From NCBI GenBank assembly GCA_003165315.1, contig PLSX01000074.1, positions 846-56,912 of the forward strand: a stretch of 56,067 nucleotides of DNA, read 5' to 3'. The translations under genes were made by a program, and so were the position numbers. The DNA is from Acidobacteriota bacterium. GTDB taxonomy: Bacteria; Acidobacteriota; Terriglobia; UBA7540. This document shows positions 43,168 through 51,937 of this stretch, in pieces (positions within the stretch are counted from its first letter, which is position 1; every line of letters starts with the position of its first letter). Under the pieces are notes generated by a model. That model searched no databases. It was not told the origin of the DNA and saw only the letters and a program-made list of their open reading frames with translations.

Positions 43168-44094
43168 TTGGAATCGCCTGCAACTCCGCTTACGATTGAG
43201 ACTCAGCCGCGCAGCAGCGCTTCCACCTTGCGAGCGCTGGTAGAATCATTGCGCCCGCAGCAGTGGGTGAAAAATGGATTCATCTTTGCCGCCCTCATAT
43301 TCTCCCAAAGCCTGACGCGCTGGGACCGCAGCCGCCAGGTTCTTTTGGCAGCTATTGTTTTTTGCATGGTCTCCAGCGCCACCTACGTTCTGAATGACAT
43401 CTTCGACGCATCGGAAGACCGCAACCATCCCACCAAGAAGAACAGACCGATTGCATCAGGCCGCGTTAGCGCCAAAACGGCGGGATTATTGGGCGCGATT
43501 TTGGGCTGCCTAGGCCTAATCGAGGCATGGAGGCTAAGCACCAGCTTCTTCGGAATTGTGGTGGCGTACCTCGTCATCAATATCCTCTATTCCACTTTCT
43601 TGAAACGAATTGCCCTTCTGGATGTTTTCATTGTCGCTTCAGGCTTCCTGTTGCGAGTGATTGCCGGAGGGTTGGTGATTCGCGTTGCCATCTCTCCGTG
43701 GCTGATTGTCTGCACAACACTCTTGGCGCTCTTTATTGCCCTCAGTAAACGCCGCCATGAACTGGTTCTGCTGGGACGTCGCGCTTCTGACCACCGGGCC
43801 ATTCTCGCGGACTACTCACCATACTTCCTGGATCAACTCATCAGCATCGTCACGGCATCGACAGTGGTTACTTATGCGCTCTACACGCTTTCGCCCGACG
43901 TCCAAAGCAAATTCCCCGGCAAGCGCCTGGAATTAACTATTCCGTTTGTATTATTCGGAATTTTCCGTTACCTCCACCTGATCCACAACAGCAACCATGG
44001 AGGAAACCCCACGCGGTCCCTGTTCACAGATCCCGTCTTGCTTTCAGTGGTGCTATTTTGGGCGGCTTCCGTTATCTTGATTATTTATCTCTAG
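43168..44094 (+). CDS. UbiA-family decaprenyl-phosphate phosphoribosyltransferase
   Basis: The 308-residue UbiA prenyltransferase-fold membrane protein has ALVESLRPQQWVKNGFIFAAL and the metal motif NDIFDASEDRNHPTKKNRPIASG, with KRRHELVLLG later on. This form is characteristic of decaprenyl-phosphate 5-phosphoribosyltransferase (mycobacterial Rv3806c/UbiA), which transfers phosphoribose from PRPP to a polyprenyl phosphate. The two oxidoreductase genes that finish the epimerisation to polyprenylphosphoryl-arabinose follow. TTG 43168 has GGGAG five bases upstream; TTG 43156 is an alternative. Confidence 0.87.
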   Translation: MESPATPLTIETQPRSSASTLRALVESLRPQQWVKNGFIFAALIFSQSLTRWDRSRQVLLAAIVFCMVSSATYVLNDIFDASEDRNHPTKKNRPIASGRVSAKTAGLLGAILGCLGLIEAWRLSTSFFGIVVAYLVINILYSTFLKRIALLDVFIVASGFLLRVIAGGLVIRVAISPWLIVCTTLLALFIALSKRRHELVLLGRRASDHRAILADYSPYFLDQLISIVTASTVVTYALYTLSPDVQSKFPGKRLELTIPFVLFGIFRYLHLIHNSNHGGNPTRSLFTDPVLLSVVLFWAASVILIIYL

Positions 44095-44105
44095 CTGAGC
44101 ACTGA

Positions 44106-45470
44106 ATGCCTCCGACTTTCTCAACTCAACCACTCTCGGGCTGGGGCCGCTACCCGGTGGAATCGTGCCACCTCTTTCGCCCGGAGAAGCGCAGTGAAGT
44201 GGCCGCCACCCTGGAATCAGGCCAGCAGTCCTCTTACATTCCGCGGGGTCTGGGGCGCAGTTACGGTGACGCTGCGTTGAACGAAAATGGGGGCGTCATC
44301 TGGCAGGTTCTGCTGAACCGCTTTCTATCTTTTGACACTGCCACCGGAGTGCTGGAATGCGAGAGTGGGGTAAGTTTGGCGGAAATCATTCAGTTCTTCC
44401 TTCCGCGCGGCTGGTTTCTGCCGGTGACACCGGGAACCAAGTTTGTGACCGTGGGTGGAGCCATTGCCGCGGACATTCACGGCAAGAACCACCACAAAGA
44501 CGGATCGTTTTCCAACTTCGTTCTCGATTTTCGCCTGTTGACCCCCTCCGGTGAAATGTTGCTCTGCTCCCCGTCATCGAATCCAAACATCTTCTGGGCG
44601 ACGGTGGGGGGCATGGGCCTGACGGGCATCGTAATAAGCGCCCGCCTGCAATTGCGGAGGGTGGATTCAGCCTATGTCTTTGTGGACTTCTACAAATCTC
44701 CCAATTTGGAAGACTCGCTGGCCACGATGGAGGCTTCCGATGAACGCTATGATTATTCCGTAGCTTGGATCGACGGCCTCGCCACCGGCGATGACATGGG
44801 CCGCAGCATCCTGATGCGGGGCAATCACGCCGCAGCAGCGGAGCTGCCCTCACGGATTCAGCATCCGCTGGCGACTCCCGTAAGTTCAAAGTGGAACCTC
44901 TTCATGGATTTCCCTTCAGGAGCCTTGAACCGACTTACCGTTCAGGCGTTCAATACCGTCTACTACACCGTTCACCACACTGCGCCGCGCCAATTGGTGA
45001 GCCTGGAAAAATTCTTTTACCCGCTTGATGCCATCAATCAGTGGAACAGGATGTACGGCAAGCGCGGATTTGTGCAATACCAGATCGCTCTTCCGCAGGC
45101 GAGCGGCTGCCAGGGATTGCGGACCATTCTTGACCGTCTGGCGCGCTCCGGAAGGGCATCGTTTCTGGCTGTTCTCAAGCGATTTGGGGATGCCGGCAAC
45201 GGGCTCCTCTCCTTCCCTCTGCGTGGCTACACATTGGCTCTGGATATTCCCGTTACGCCCGGCCTCGCTCCCTTCCTTCACGAACTTGACCGGATGACTT
45301 TGGATCATGGAGGACGAATTTATCTGGCCAAAGACGCGGTGTTGCGCACAGAAGATTTTGCTGCCATGTACCCCCAGCTTCAATCCTTCCAGGCCACCCA
45401 GCGAAAACTGGATCCCAAAGGGTTATTCAGTTCGTCCATGGCCCGAAGGCTGGGTATTTGTAAATTGTGA
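44106..45470 (+). CDS. dprE1: decaprenylphosphoryl-beta-D-ribose 2'-oxidase homologue
   Basis: The 454-residue FAD-dependent oxidase has the PCMH FAD-binding motifs YIPRGLGRSYGDAALN and TPGTKFVTVGGAIAADIHGKNHHKDGSF, and the C-terminal LSFPLRGYTLALDIPV and GGRIYLAKDA. Lys409 aligns with the catalytic Lys418 of M. tuberculosis DprE1. The Cys387 that benzothiazinones attack is Ala378 here. It oxidises polyprenylphosphoryl-ribose to the 2-keto form. It starts 12 bases after the UbiA stop, and dprE2 follows, so operon structure is clear. It probably faces the periplasm or inner membrane, as in mycobacteria. Confidence 0.88.
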   Translation: MPPTFSTQPLSGWGRYPVESCHLFRPEKRSEVAATLESGQQSSYIPRGLGRSYGDAALNENGGVIWQVLLNRFLSFDTATGVLECESGVSLAEIIQFFLPRGWFLPVTPGTKFVTVGGAIAADIHGKNHHKDGSFSNFVLDFRLLTPSGEMLLCSPSSNPNIFWATVGGMGLTGIVISARLQLRRVDSAYVFVDFYKSPNLEDSLATMEASDERYDYSVAWIDGLATGDDMGRSILMRGNHAAAAELPSRIQHPLATPVSSKWNLFMDFPSGALNRLTVQAFNTVYYTVHHTAPRQLVSLEKFFYPLDAINQWNRMYGKRGFVQYQIALPQASGCQGLRTILDRLARSGRASFLAVLKRFGDAGNGLLSFPLRGYTLALDIPVTPGLAPFLHELDRMTLDHGGRIYLAKDAVLRTEDFAAMYPQLQSFQATQRKLDPKGLFSSSMARRLGICKL

Positions 45471-45571
45471 TTGTTGATTTGTGATTGAGGGTTGGTTAAT
45501 GTTTGATGAGTTTAAATGGCAACGGATTGGCAATTGAACAATCATCAATCACAAATCACCATTCACCAATG
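45464..45571. repeat. inverted degenerate repeats between dprE1 and dprE2
   Basis: TTGTGATTGTTGATTTGTGA (from about 45466) and its rough complement AATCATCAATCACAAATCAC (about 45540-45559) flank about 60 bp. The pair could form an imperfect hairpin in the operon mRNA, ending just before the dprE2 ribosome site. Confidence 0.6.
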
Positions 45572-45583
45572 TAAGGAGTTGGC

Positions 45584-46324
45584 GTGCCGACCGTATTAAT
45601 CCTGGGCGCTAATGCCGGCATCGGCCGGGCTTTGGCAGCGGAATTCGCCCTGCATCGGTACGATCTGGTCCTCGCTGGGCGCGACTTGGAGGAGCTTCAA
45701 GCTCTTTCCGCCGATCTGAGCCTCCGCCACCACGTCAGCGCCCGCCCTGAGAGGGTCGATGTGCTGAATTTCGATGCGCTGGAATCGGCCCTGGCGGCGT
45801 GCATCTCCCCCGCCGGCGATGATCTGGAGGGTGCTGTTCTCTGCACCGGATACCTGGGAGATCCCGAGACCTCCAAGATAGATTTAGGCGAAGCCCGCCG
45901 GATTCTGGATACCAATTTCACAGGACCGGCGCTTGCCCTCAATGTGCTGGCGAACCATTTTGAGCAGAGGCATAAGGGGTTTATTTGTGCCCTCTCTTCC
46001 GTCGCCGGTGACCGCGGGCGCCAGAGCAACTACCACTATGGGTCAGCAAAAGGTGGCCTGAGCACTTTTCTTCAAGGCCTGCGGAACCGGCTTTACCATA
46101 GCGGCGTCCATGTCATTACCGTAAAGCCGGGTTTTGTGGACACTCGCATGGTGTTTGGGAAGCCCAAACTCCCGCTCGTGGCCACACCTGAGCGTGTGGC
46201 GCGGGACATTTACGGCGCAGTGAAGAAGAGGAAGGATGTAGTTTATGTACCCTGGTTTTGGCAATGGATAATGTTGGTGGTAGGCTCCATTCCAGAGGGG
46301 ATATTTAAGAAACTCAAGATGTGA
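45584..46324 (+). CDS. dprE2: decaprenylphosphoryl-2-keto-ribose reductase homologue (SDR)
   Basis: The 246-residue short-chain dehydrogenase has the NAD(P) motif LILGANAGIGRALAAEF, the CTGYLGD segment typical of DprE2, a Ser in ALSSVAGDRGRQSN, and the catalytic YGSAK. It reduces the keto intermediate to polyprenylphosphoryl-arabinose. Start GTG 45584 has AAGGAGTTGGC upstream. Its neighbours dprE1 and the UbiA enzyme leave little doubt about the pathway, although the sugar epimer and lipid chain are inferred from homology. Confidence 0.88.
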   Translation: MPTVLILGANAGIGRALAAEFALHRYDLVLAGRDLEELQALSADLSLRHHVSARPERVDVLNFDALESALAACISPAGDDLEGAVLCTGYLGDPETSKIDLGEARRILDTNFTGPALALNVLANHFEQRHKGFICALSSVAGDRGRQSNYHYGSAKGGLSTFLQGLRNRLYHSGVHVITVKPGFVDTRMVFGKPKLPLVATPERVARDIYGAVKKRKDVVYVPWFWQWIMLVVGSIPEGIFKKLKM

Positions 46325-46435
46325 GGTTTGTCAGATCCCGCGCTCTCAGGGAGAACCATATTTCTTGCCGGACGGCCCGTGACGAGTGGCAGTACTTCCG
46401 TAAAATTGCCCGACTTGTAATACCATGTTAGAGTC

Positions 46436-48970
46436 ATGCCCGCTTATACCTATATGAAGCCAATCCATACAGAGCCTTCATCGAAAATCCAGAGTGCAGC
46501 GACAATCCCCGCTTCATTCACTCGCGCTGACTTGGGAGCGCTGGGACTGCTCATCGCAAGCGTTGTGGGGTTGTTTTGGAGAGTTCTATTCACCTCTGAG
46601 CTGTTCTTTTACCGCGACGTCAGCAACTACACATATCCCACAACCCAATTCATCCGTGAGCTCTGCCGCAAAGGGATGCTTCCTTATTGGAACCCTTATC
46701 TGAATTATGGGCAACCGGTCCTGGGCAATCCCAACCTGCTCTTCTTCTACCCTTACACACTCTTAATTTTGCTTCTCCCATTCGACCTCATTTACACTTT
46801 GCACTTTGTTGCACATTTCGCTCTGGCTGGAATTGGGACTTACATTCTGGCGCGCGTCTGGGGACAATCGTACTTGGCGGCGTTTTTTGCGGCCTTTGTC
46901 TTTACTTTCAGTGGGCCAGTGTTATCTCTGGGGAACGAATTTAACACGGTGGCGTGTTGTGCCTGGATTCCCTGGGCCTTGCTGGCCGTCGACCACGCCT
47001 TGCAAAGCAAGCGATTGCGTTCGTGGGTTCTAGTGGTAGTGGTTTTTTCGTTGCAATGGCTCGCCGCCGAACCCTTCAGCATGATGGCGACTTTTGCACT
47101 TTCGTTCGCGTATGCTTTTTATCGTTGCGGCTCCCGGGACCGGCTATGGTCCGAAGAAAATTTCCGCCTGCTCACGATCTTTGCTTTGGTTGGCGGGGCG
47201 GTTTTGTTTTTGTGCGCGGTTCAGTTTCTGCCGGCGTCTGATTTGCTCAGCCATTCTCGTCGCGGAGAGGGCATGAGTTTCCGCGAAACCACCATATGGT
47301 CGCTGAACCCACTTTCACTCTTGGAAGTTCTTACACCGAATTTCTCCGGCTCCATCATGGCAGGCCCCCCGAGCTGGCTTTGGCTGACATCTGATGAAAA
47401 TGACGCCTATAATATTTCCAACTTCCTGGGTTTTGTGCCGCTCTTCTTTGCATTGACTGGCTGGGTTATGGGCGCCGATCGCCGCCGTAATTTTGTTGCA
47501 GGTGCGGCGGCAACTCTCTTACTGCTTTCGCTAGGGCACTACACGCCGGTGTTTGCCCTGGCTCGTTTACTACTGCCCCCTCTAACGGTGGTACGCTTCC
47601 CCATGAAACTGCTAGTGCATGTCACCTTGCTGGTAGCGATTCTCGCCGGATGGGGATTCGATGCATTGCGCACGGCAATTACTCCTTGGAAGGCTTCCCG
47701 CAACCGCCTGATCATACCCCTACAGGTATTCCTGGGCTGCACGCTTCTGACTCTCGGCGCAGCGTTCTTTGCGCCCGCTCTCATCGGCTCACCCCTACTC
47801 TGGATTTACCGCCACATCGTGGATGTTCCCTTTAACTTCAGTAAAGTCCCCGATTACGTAATGACCATGCTTCGTTTGCAGCTACCAGGCCTAGCCGGAT
47901 TGTGCCTGGGAGGAATCCTGGTAATCCTCGGCCTGGAGGTGGGAAAGAAGTGGGCGAGGCCCGTACTGTATTTCCTGGCGGTCGCCGGCATGTATCAACT
48001 GGTGATGGTCAATATCCAGGCAAATCCGACTGTGTCGAAAGCCTACTACACTTATCGGCCACCGGCCTTGGACGAATTCAAGGCGCCGCCCGGAAGTTAT
48101 CGTTTTATATCGCTGCGGTCAGTGACCCGGAAGGCGGAAGTCACAAGTGTTCCCACCTTCCTAAGCTTTCACTCGATACCAGAAGCGGAGAACTTCTCGG
48201 AAATCGCGCGGAGTGCATTGGCTGCGCGGTTACAGCTCTACACAGGCTCAATGTATTACCGTGTGGATGGGAGTATTAACCTGGACCAGGAGCGTGCGTT
48301 GCCGCCCTTTTTCTACGATCTTTCGATCCATCTTAATCGCATGGAGCCGAATACGGTGGCCTTCAACTGCCTGCTCGGCCGCATCAACGTGAAGTACATC
48401 CTCAGCCCCAAACCTGACGATAATTCCGTCACACGCCTGATCAGCGACGTCTTCAATGGATCCACTGTTCCCAGCCGGTTGTATGAGGATTTATGCTTTG
48501 TGCCGCGAACTTATGTGGCAGGAAATTCCGTGTTTTCGACAAATTCCGAAGAGACACTCGACCACTTGGCCTCACCAGCGTTTGACGTCTTCAATACTGC
48601 GATTCTTGCCGCCCCGGCAGGGTCCGCCCCTCCCGTGAGCGGGGCCGGGCCCGCAGGATCAGTGGAAGTTGTACATCGCGACCCCAACTCGGTTACCCTT
48701 CAGGCACAGATGTCGCGCCCCGGCTATATTCTCTTGCTGGATCGATACGATCCAAATTGGCGAGCCACCATCGACAGCCAACCAACCGTAGTTCTGCGCG
48801 CCAACCAGATTTTTCGCGCCGTCTATGCAAACGAGGGGAAACATACCATCACATTTTATTACCGGCAAAGTGGGCTGAAGGTTGGATTAATCGTCTCGTT
48901 GGGAACCTTAATCGTACTCGCAGTGATTTACCTTGCGGACCCAAAAGCTAAATGGCTCACAGCGGCGTGA
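46436..48970 (+). CDS. YfhO-family membrane protein (GT-C glycosyltransferase-like)
   Basis: The 844-residue protein has about 12-13 helices in its first two thirds. An N-terminal GT-C-like loop reads LFFYRDVSNYTYPTTQFIREL with YWNPYLNYGQPVLGNPN. The C-terminal soluble region includes the YfhO ending LLLDRYDPNWRATIDSQPTV and GKHTITFYYRQSGLKVG. YfhO proteins glycosylate lipoteichoic acid or other envelope polymers from polyprenyl-phosphate sugars. Directly after dprE2 it is a good candidate to use the arabinosyl donor, although YfhO members with other donors are known. The next gene overlaps its end by 19 bp, indicating translational coupling. Confidence 0.82.
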   Translation: MPAYTYMKPIHTEPSSKIQSAATIPASFTRADLGALGLLIASVVGLFWRVLFTSELFFYRDVSNYTYPTTQFIRELCRKGMLPYWNPYLNYGQPVLGNPNLLFFYPYTLLILLLPFDLIYTLHFVAHFALAGIGTYILARVWGQSYLAAFFAAFVFTFSGPVLSLGNEFNTVACCAWIPWALLAVDHALQSKRLRSWVLVVVVFSLQWLAAEPFSMMATFALSFAYAFYRCGSRDRLWSEENFRLLTIFALVGGAVLFLCAVQFLPASDLLSHSRRGEGMSFRETTIWSLNPLSLLEVLTPNFSGSIMAGPPSWLWLTSDENDAYNISNFLGFVPLFFALTGWVMGADRRRNFVAGAAATLLLLSLGHYTPVFALARLLLPPLTVVRFPMKLLVHVTLLVAILAGWGFDALRTAITPWKASRNRLIIPLQVFLGCTLLTLGAAFFAPALIGSPLLWIYRHIVDVPFNFSKVPDYVMTMLRLQLPGLAGLCLGGILVILGLEVGKKWARPVLYFLAVAGMYQLVMVNIQANPTVSKAYYTYRPPALDEFKAPPGSYRFISLRSVTRKAEVTSVPTFLSFHSIPEAENFSEIARSALAARLQLYTGSMYYRVDGSINLDQERALPPFFYDLSIHLNRMEPNTVAFNCLLGRINVKYILSPKPDDNSVTRLISDVFNGSTVPSRLYEDLCFVPRTYVAGNSVFSTNSEETLDHLASPAFDVFNTAILAAPAGSAPPVSGAGPAGSVEVVHRDPNSVTLQAQMSRPGYILLLDRYDPNWRATIDSQPTVVLRANQIFRAVYANEGKHTITFYYRQSGLKVGLIVSLGTLIVLAVIYLADPKAKWLTAA

Positions 48971-50493
48971 GTTGGCGCGATTGGATTATGCAAAACTCGA
49001 CTCATGCCGGCGTTTCGAACCAAAGAGGGACCCTAATTGCGTGCCTAGCCGGACTTGCAGCGGTTGCTTACTTTCTCCTATCTTCACGGCCCTTCCAGAT
49101 TCCCTACGATGACGCTTATATAACTCTTGAGTTCGCTCGAAATCTGGCGGCAACAGGCCACTTGACCTACGATGGAACTCACATTGCTCCGGGCACATCG
49201 ACCCCTCTCCACGTCATATTGTTGGCCGTGGTTGCACGGCTTGGTCTGCCGCTTGAGTCGACGGATGTAATTTTGGGGATTGTGTTTTTCGTCCTTCTTA
49301 TTCAGCGCACTGGAGCCGTGACGATGTATCTAACCAGAAGCCGGGAAGCGTCATTATTTGCGGCTCTGGCAACGGCCTTAACCGGCTACCTTGTTTTGGA
49401 TGCACTTAACGGCCTGGAAACAACACTATTCATGTTGTTGACCATGACAACATTCGGGTCTCTGATCAATTCCTGTGATCGTGGCGCGGGGTACCTGTGG
49501 CCCACGCTATGGCTTTATCTCACAGCACTGACTCGTCCGGATGGTTATTGGTTTGCCGTCAGCATGTTACTTTATCTGATTGCGCGCGCCCTCTTTCGGC
49601 GGGAGGAGCTTCGGCACCTGGCAACTTTGAGCGGAAGCTTGCTCGGCGCGATGGAGTTGGCTTTGGCAACTCAATGGCTATTGACAGGTACCCCGACGCC
49701 TCACACCGCCCTCGCCAAGGTCTACTTCTTTAACGAGTATCGGCATCAGTTCAATTTGAAATCAAAGATATATTTCCAAAACATGGGGTTGATTGGGGGG
49801 CCACTCATTCTGCAGTTGCTTCCACTGTTCTGGACCAAGAAGGCGCGACCGCTTCTTATGGCGATCCTGCCCTGGATCGTGATCTCGCAATTGATGCTCT
49901 TGATGCTTTTACCTTCGTCAATTTCCGCGTACGAGGGACGTTACCTACATCCGCTCATGCCTTTTCTTTTTATCCTGGCGGGCGACGGCGCCCACAATCT
50001 TCTGCATAGTTTTGGCAAGTACCCAATCCCACGTTGGGGGACCGTGATGGCCCTCTCGTGTATCCCATTCATCTGCTATTTCAATCTGGTAACAATGCAG
50101 GCCAGCTACGTCAATGAGAAGGTGGCGATTCGTAATAACCACTTTTGGGCGGTAACATGGTTGCAAGCCAACGCACCGAAGAACATCCTTATAGCAACGC
50201 ACGATATCGGCGTCCTTCGCTATTTTGGACATTATCAGGTGCTGGACATAGCCGGCCTAGTCGATGAGGAAGCGATGGCCAGGAACCGCGCCCAAAGCGG
50301 CCAATTCGACTACCTCATTGAAAAGCGACCTGACTATATCGTCGCCGACGACTGGTGGCTGCAGCAATACGCGAATTATCCCGCCGATGCACTTCACCTC
50401 CACGCAACACCCGTTGCGGTAGCGCATACCAATGCCTTTGAGGTTGTGCAACTAAGCATCTACCGATGCCACTGGAACCAGTCCAGCAACTGA
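48952..50493 (+). CDS. GT-C membrane glycosyltransferase, possible arabinofuranosyltransferase
   Basis: The 513-residue protein has about ten helices and a first periplasmic loop FQIPYDDAYITLEFARNLAA. This DDAYIT..AR.L pattern is shared by mycobacterial AftB-like arabinosyltransferases and their Gram-negative relatives. The acidic pair Asp-Asp is the likely catalytic/metal site. The C-terminal region includes WLQANAPKNILIATHDIGVL and YQVLDIAGLVDEEAM, as in other GT-C proteins of this type. Preceding genes make the arabinosyl donor, so arabinosylation of a lipid, glycan or protein is inferred. ATG 48952 overlaps the previous gene; ATG 48988 (MQNSTHAG) is an alternative. Confidence 0.75.
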   Translation: MAHSGVSWRDWIMQNSTHAGVSNQRGTLIACLAGLAAVAYFLLSSRPFQIPYDDAYITLEFARNLAATGHLTYDGTHIAPGTSTPLHVILLAVVARLGLPLESTDVILGIVFFVLLIQRTGAVTMYLTRSREASLFAALATALTGYLVLDALNGLETTLFMLLTMTTFGSLINSCDRGAGYLWPTLWLYLTALTRPDGYWFAVSMLLYLIARALFRREELRHLATLSGSLLGAMELALATQWLLTGTPTPHTALAKVYFFNEYRHQFNLKSKIYFQNMGLIGGPLILQLLPLFWTKKARPLLMAILPWIVISQLMLLMLLPSSISAYEGRYLHPLMPFLFILAGDGAHNLLHSFGKYPIPRWGTVMALSCIPFICYFNLVTMQASYVNEKVAIRNNHFWAVTWLQANAPKNILIATHDIGVLRYFGHYQVLDIAGLVDEEAMARNRAQSGQFDYLIEKRPDYIVADDWWLQQYANYPADALHLHATPVAVAHTNAFEVVQLSIYRCHWNQSSN

Positions 50494-50539
50494 TTTCGCC
50501 ACGGGGTAGTTGGTGGGTGTCTCACCGGTAAAAAGGATG

Positions 50540-51457
50540 TTACGCATTCCTGAAGTGGCTTCTGTATAGGTAGAATGCCCTCGCTGAATCATCCGGAAGA
50601 TACTTAAGAATTCTTTCCGCATCCACGGAGAGGTCACAAATCAATCCAAGGTTGTTTTCGTACCCGAAATACTCCTCGCGCATGTCGCGGACCAAATCAT
50701 GATCGTTTCTTTCCTGAAAAACAGAAGGCCTTCCATAGACGACCCGACACCCCTTCGCCTGCACATAATAGCTCGCCCAGATGTCATCCATCCGGCCGAT
50801 ATGCGGGAACAGGAAATAGTGTTTCAAAACACTCCGCGATAGGAAAGTGTTCTGAGAATTGAAGGGTGAGGTACGATTACTCGCCAGGGGGAAGCACTCA
50901 GGATCAAAATTGCATTTGGGCGCATACTCCATGCGGCAAATGGCATCAATGTCGGGGTCACCATTCCAAAAATCCGCTTGCGCGTCGGCGTTCATCGTTT
51001 TCCTCGAAACCGTCCTGTAATCGCGCTGCGAGAGAAGTTGCAAAGGGTAACCGCGATGCCAAAGATGAGGCATATTGGTGGCCCCGACCGGGTCAAAAGC
51101 GGGAAGGTCCGTATCATAATGATTGACTTCCACTTCTCTTCCTACCATCAGATTCTGCCCCCACTGCTCGTAGGGGATGTTGTCATCGTCTACCAGGGCA
51201 ACGATCTCCGCTCCCATGTCATATGCCAAGAGGAGCCCGAAATTGCGCCTTTGTATGCAATTCCAACCGATAGCTTGCGACAACTCATCGTCGTAACTCT
51301 CTTGATCCTCTGGAGACACATAGGTTCCACGTTCCAACCGGTAATCGGGAGGAGTCTTCTTGTCACCGATCACGATGAGGCGCCAGTCCGCCATTGCGTC
51401 GAAAAGCTTGATCGCTTTCGTCGGGGGATAAATTGTTGTTGTAACGATTGCTTTCAT
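50540..51457 (-). CDS. STELLO/DUF288-like glycosyltransferase
   Basis: The 305-residue soluble protein begins MKAIVTTTIYPPTKAIKLFD. A nucleotide-sugar strand IVIGDKKTP is followed by CIQRRNFGLLLAYDMGAEIVALVDDDNIPY with a triple-Asp motif, FDPVGATNMPHLWHRGYPLQ, and LFPHIGRMDDIWASYYVQAKG. This resembles the DUF288/STELLO glycosyltransferase family; a distant resemblance to UDP-arabinopyranose mutase (GT75) in the triple-Asp fold is possible. ACGGAG lies upstream of ATG 51457. It is convergent with the GT-C gene (46 bp). A role in the same surface glycan is inferred from position only. Confidence 0.68.
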   Translation of the reverse strand: MKAIVTTTIYPPTKAIKLFDAMADWRLIVIGDKKTPPDYRLERGTYVSPEDQESYDDELSQAIGWNCIQRRNFGLLLAYDMGAEIVALVDDDNIPYEQWGQNLMVGREVEVNHYDTDLPAFDPVGATNMPHLWHRGYPLQLLSQRDYRTVSRKTMNADAQADFWNGDPDIDAICRMEYAPKCNFDPECFPLASNRTSPFNSQNTFLSRSVLKHYFLFPHIGRMDDIWASYYVQAKGCRVVYGRPSVFQERNDHDLVRDMREEYFGYENNLGLICDLSVDAERILKYLPDDSARAFYLYRSHFRNA

Positions 51458-51937
51458 TTTACTCCGTCAGTTAGCTGGCAATAGGTTCACGAACTCGAAC
51501 CTCCAGGGGATTCGCACTATGATTCGTTGACTAGCTGGATTACGCGCCTTTGGGAGGGTCTCGATCAACCCGCCCGCGAGGTTCACGCGCCAGAATTCGA
51601 ACCGAAGGTCCTCCATATGGGTTCCTATAATATCAATGATCTGGCCTAGGCGGGATGGTACCATAAAATGCTCATTAACCTCGGCCGTGCCCCGAACCTC
51701 GCCACGCCCTGACCGGTGACCGGCCATGGCAAGTATCTCAACTTGGCATAGAAGTGGCTTTACGCCTCCGTCGGTTGAGTTAAACTCGCCGCCACGTCAA
51801 TAAACTGAGACACTACTCGGCCGTAGCGCTACTTGCTGTCTCCAATCAAGTCAGAATACACTGGTCCAAGTTGCAAGGGCGACGTTGCATCATACGGAGG
51901 ATGCGAGGCGGCTTGCCGGGAAGGTACGGTTTCGCAC
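51458..51937. other. 480-bp intergenic region
   Basis: A minus-strand frame (51467-51664, MVPSRLGQIIDIIGTHME...) lies directly upstream of the STELLO-like gene. It has no known family and no ribosome site, so I do not call it. At 51745-51795 two palindromic modules occur (GGCTTTACGCC-like and GAGTTAAACTC). Promoters for the flanking divergent genes should be here. Confidence 0.35.

Noticed and set aside
50540-51457. Calling the DDD-motif protein a UDP-arabinopyranose mutase
   Set aside because: Only the triple-Asp motif and context suggest it; other blocks fit DUF288/STELLO better, so the specific function is left open.
51467-51727. An 86-codon minus-strand frame next to the STELLO-like gene
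   Set aside because: No family, no ribosome site, and part of it lies in a module-bearing intergenic region; possible but unsupported.
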